Below, piece after piece: positions 61,916 through 64,000 of a stretch of DNA of 64,000 nt (its first letter is position 1; each line of letters begins with the position of its first letter). The notes under the pieces were generated by a model that saw only the letters and a program-made list of their open reading frames with translations, did no database searches and was not told the DNA's origin. The translations under genes were made by a program, and so were the position numbers. The DNA comes from Zoroaster sp. YZ-2022 (taxonomy: Eukaryota; Echinodermata; Asteroidea; Forcipulatida; Zoroasteridae), in contig CM055831.1 of NCBI GenBank assembly GCA_029582265.1, positions 25,458,526 to 25,522,525 on the forward strand, read 5' to 3'.

Positions 61916-62975
61916 TTTGTTTTGTCAGTATTTGGATTTTTGGTGTTATGGTCTGTTTGTTCATGTACCGTTTGTTAACCGTTTGTTAACCGTTTGTTGT
62001 TGAAAGTACCGCTTGTATTGGTGTTTTTTATCAATGGTGTCTTTGAGTGTAAATGTGTTGAATTTGTGTCCAACTGTATATCTGGTTGTGTGTTTTCTGT
62101 TATAACATTCCGTTCTTCATTTCATTTTGATGTTAAAACTAAGCCTTATTTATTAAATATCATTAGTTTATATTTCACATAGCTGATTTTTTTTACCGTA
62201 TTTCTTTTTATATTGTAAGTGGAATGCATTTATTTTGGGCAATTATGATTGTTAAATTTGACTCAATTTAGCCCATGGCTATAAGTTCAAATTGTTTTAA
62301 TAAACCAATTGAATTGTAATATGACCTTATCATGTGGGGTATTATTTGCAGTTACTGAGTTAATCTAAAACTAGCACTCAGATTCCATGCCCTGTTGATC
62401 GTGATGATATTGTCCCTTTAATTAAGAATGAAACTGTCAGAAGTAGTTTGTAATTTTAAGAAATGCTGTAGTCATGACTCAGGACAATGATACTGGGGAG
62501 TATTCATTTGAAATGATGGGGATTAGCAGGGAATGTTGGAGGAGGATGGTGGGAGAAGGTCATAAATTATTAACTTAGCTTCAGGAAAGAAGGGACTTTG
62601 TTTTAGTTGAATTGGTTTAGTTGGCCTGAAAATTGGAAAATTCATAAATGCCACAGAGACAGTTTAAACTATAGTTTTAGACATTCCAATTGGTTCAGAT
62701 GTAATCACATAATTGTTTAAGACCAGTCTTAATGTTGGTATCACTGCTTCTACATGGATATGCTTTCTCTCTTTGAACCTAAGATGTACTTGAACCAACA
62801 AATTTTTTGTTCAATATGGAGTCAAGTCTTGAGAAAAGTGTATAAAAAAAAAAAATTTAAACAAAACACACTCCAAATTTTTACAGAAAACATTGGAGTA
62901 AATATTTTGTTCATATAAAATATATAATTTATATTTCAATATGTAAATTTTGTATAATTACCAACTTTACATTAA
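61916..62975. repeat. distal part of copy C
   Basis: Non-coding match to 28130-29260. No gene seen. Confidence 0.55.
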
Positions 62976-63660
62976 AGGGGGACTGACATCCTTTATTGTG
63001 TGTGTACTTAAGGCGTTTTGTAATAAAATATTGTTTTTGAGACCCACCTGTGTCTATTTAATTATTGGTTTCTCAGTACAAGTATTTTAAAACAATGTTT
63101 GAAGTGTTTGGGGGAGGCAACCCCGCCCCATGGTGGAAGCTTCATTTGCATAAGATATGTGACGTAAGGTCGGGAAGATCCGATGTGTACATGATGTACA
63201 TGTACATACAAACGTTTCACACACGTAGCGTCGATTTCATTTCTTCCGTGATTTTTGTTTCCTGAACTAATAAAATGCCGGAAGATGTGTTTCTGCAGGA
63301 TGCAGCAGCACCACCAAAGACGGTGTTAGCCTTCATCTGTTCCCTGTGACCCAAAAATCGCCGTATTTGGACGAGCAAAGTTCGACTGACAAGAGTAAAG
63401 TGGTCAGGTCCATCGGCTCACATAGTTTTGTGCAGCGATCATTTTCAGCCGAGTTTTGAGCCGAATTTCTCTTCCCGACATGACGTCACGAACAGCTCCT
63501 CCGTGCAGGGCGTAAAAGTGGGGGGCATTTTTACAATAGTAAAATAACACTCAAAAACAATAAAAACACAAAACAAAAATTTTATTGATCTTTTACTGAT
63601 ATAAAAGAATAAAACGATCACATATTTAACTGTTTGATTTAAATCCATGTCAGTCCCCCT
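62976..63660 (+). mobile_element. 685-bp Kolobok-like DNA transposon relic, TTAA target
   Basis: The ends are perfect 14-bp inverted repeats, AGGGGGACTGACAT and its complement. They are flanked by TTAA at 62972-62975 and 63661-63664. Copies A and B show the single TTAA empty site (ACATTAAGTTAGC, near 29242 and 44688). The interior encodes a damaged THAP domain. TTAA targets with a THAP-bearing transposase are a known combination of the Kolobok superfamily. piggyBac also uses TTAA but lacks THAP and has different ends. No transposase catalytic domain is present, so it is a deletion derivative. Confidence 0.88.
63275..63549 (+). pseudogene. THAP zinc-finger domain relic inside the TTAA element
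   Basis: It is read in pieces. CVSAGC supplies the first two zinc ligands, followed by LHLFP (the usual F-H-x-F-P site). After a one-base shift come RRIWTSKVRLTRVKW and LCSDHF, the C-x-x-H ligand pair, with FEP after it. The ATG at 63275 is one base out of frame with CVSAGC. At least two frameshifts break it. After the domain the frame ends at a TAA near 63547. THAP domains bind DNA, and in transposases they recognise the element's ends. Confidence 0.8.
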
Positions 63661-63664
63661 TTAA

Positions 63665-64000
63665 GTTAAATTTCATATAATAATTTGGTCATTTTGGTCA
63701 TTTTGTGTTCATGTCATTACCAATGCTATACCTTCCCTTTAAATGTTTCTTTAACAGTTGAGATGCACCAGCTGCATCTGTGTTTCTGAATGTAAAATGT
63801 TCCAGTTTGTTAACTAATAATAACTAATAATGTAATCTTACCTACCCAGTAAGATGGAGAACATATGGAAGATGATGGACATATACTTCAAATTATTCCA
63901 GGATATTTATTTCATGAAAAATCAGGCATTTTTGGTATACGATGACTTCCTCAGTCATGTCAGTCTGATCTTGTCAACTCCGCCATAAGTGACCAACACG
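63665..64000. repeat. copy C, end of window
   Basis: It resumes the match to 29245-29390, then skips to 30060-30240 of copy A, a deletion of about 0.67 kb relative to A and B. No gene seen. Confidence 0.6.

Noticed and set aside
63445..63648. 67-codon minus-strand frame in the TTAA element
   Set aside because: It is the antisense of the THAP relic; the plus strand carries the recognisable domain.

Overview
The window is nuclear DNA from an animal. It has GT-AG introns, RING/B-box/NHL (TRIM-type) genes, C2H2 zinc fingers, tRNA-derived SINEs, a DIRS-type tyrosine-recombinase retrotransposon, cut-and-paste transposon relics and large minisatellites. It is AT-rich. The repeat types and TRIM-NHL expansion fit a marine invertebrate, perhaps an echinoderm or other deuterostome, but the species cannot be fixed from sequence alone.

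Layout. 1-950: decayed C2H2 zinc-finger exon on the minus strand, cut by the window edge. 950-3,390: mostly AT-rich non-coding DNA with one SINE and a TA/TG microsatellite. 3,395-8,645: degraded minus-strand DIRS-type element (gag-like, RT, RNase H, tyrosine recombinase) whose terminal repeats also meet in its middle. 8,650-11,400: AT-rich DNA without recognised genes. 11,410-17,270: a 5.9 kb minisatellite of about 160 units of about 37 bp. 17,270-64,000: a tandem segmental duplication with period about 16-17 kb, seen as copy A (about 11.1/17.3-30.5 kb), copy B (30.5-46.2 kb) and copy C (47.9-64 kb), plus a truncated fragment D (46.2-47.85 kb).

Each copy carries, on the minus strand, a two-exon TRIM-NHL gene: exon 1 encodes RING, two B-boxes, a coiled coil and the first NHL repeat; exon 2 encodes the rest of the NHL propeller. 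Copy A is intact (638 residues by conceptual splicing). Copy B is frameshifted many times. Copy C has one frameshift in B-box 2, and a SINE insertion replaces its stop codon. Fragment D keeps only the upstream region and about 22 codons of exon 1. A 112-nt plus-strand exon candidate lies beside each gene's 3' end.

Comparing copies dates several insertions to after the duplication, because the empty site is visible elsewhere in the window: SINEs in A and C, an 803-bp inverted-repeat element in A, a 615-bp TTA-flanked MITE in C and a 685-bp TTAA-flanked Kolobok-like element with a THAP relic in C. Four further tandem repeats (85, 67, 51 and 41 bp) sit at fixed places in the unit. Part of copy B (about 30.4-42.5 kb) has an indel and homopolymer pattern that may be poor assembly rather than true decay. 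I found no clearly new defence-like or enzymatic system. The most unusual items are the TRIM-NHL cluster with its SINE-altered C-terminus, the THAP-bearing Kolobok relic, the large minisatellite with internal higher-order duplication, and the DIRS element's repeat arrangement.
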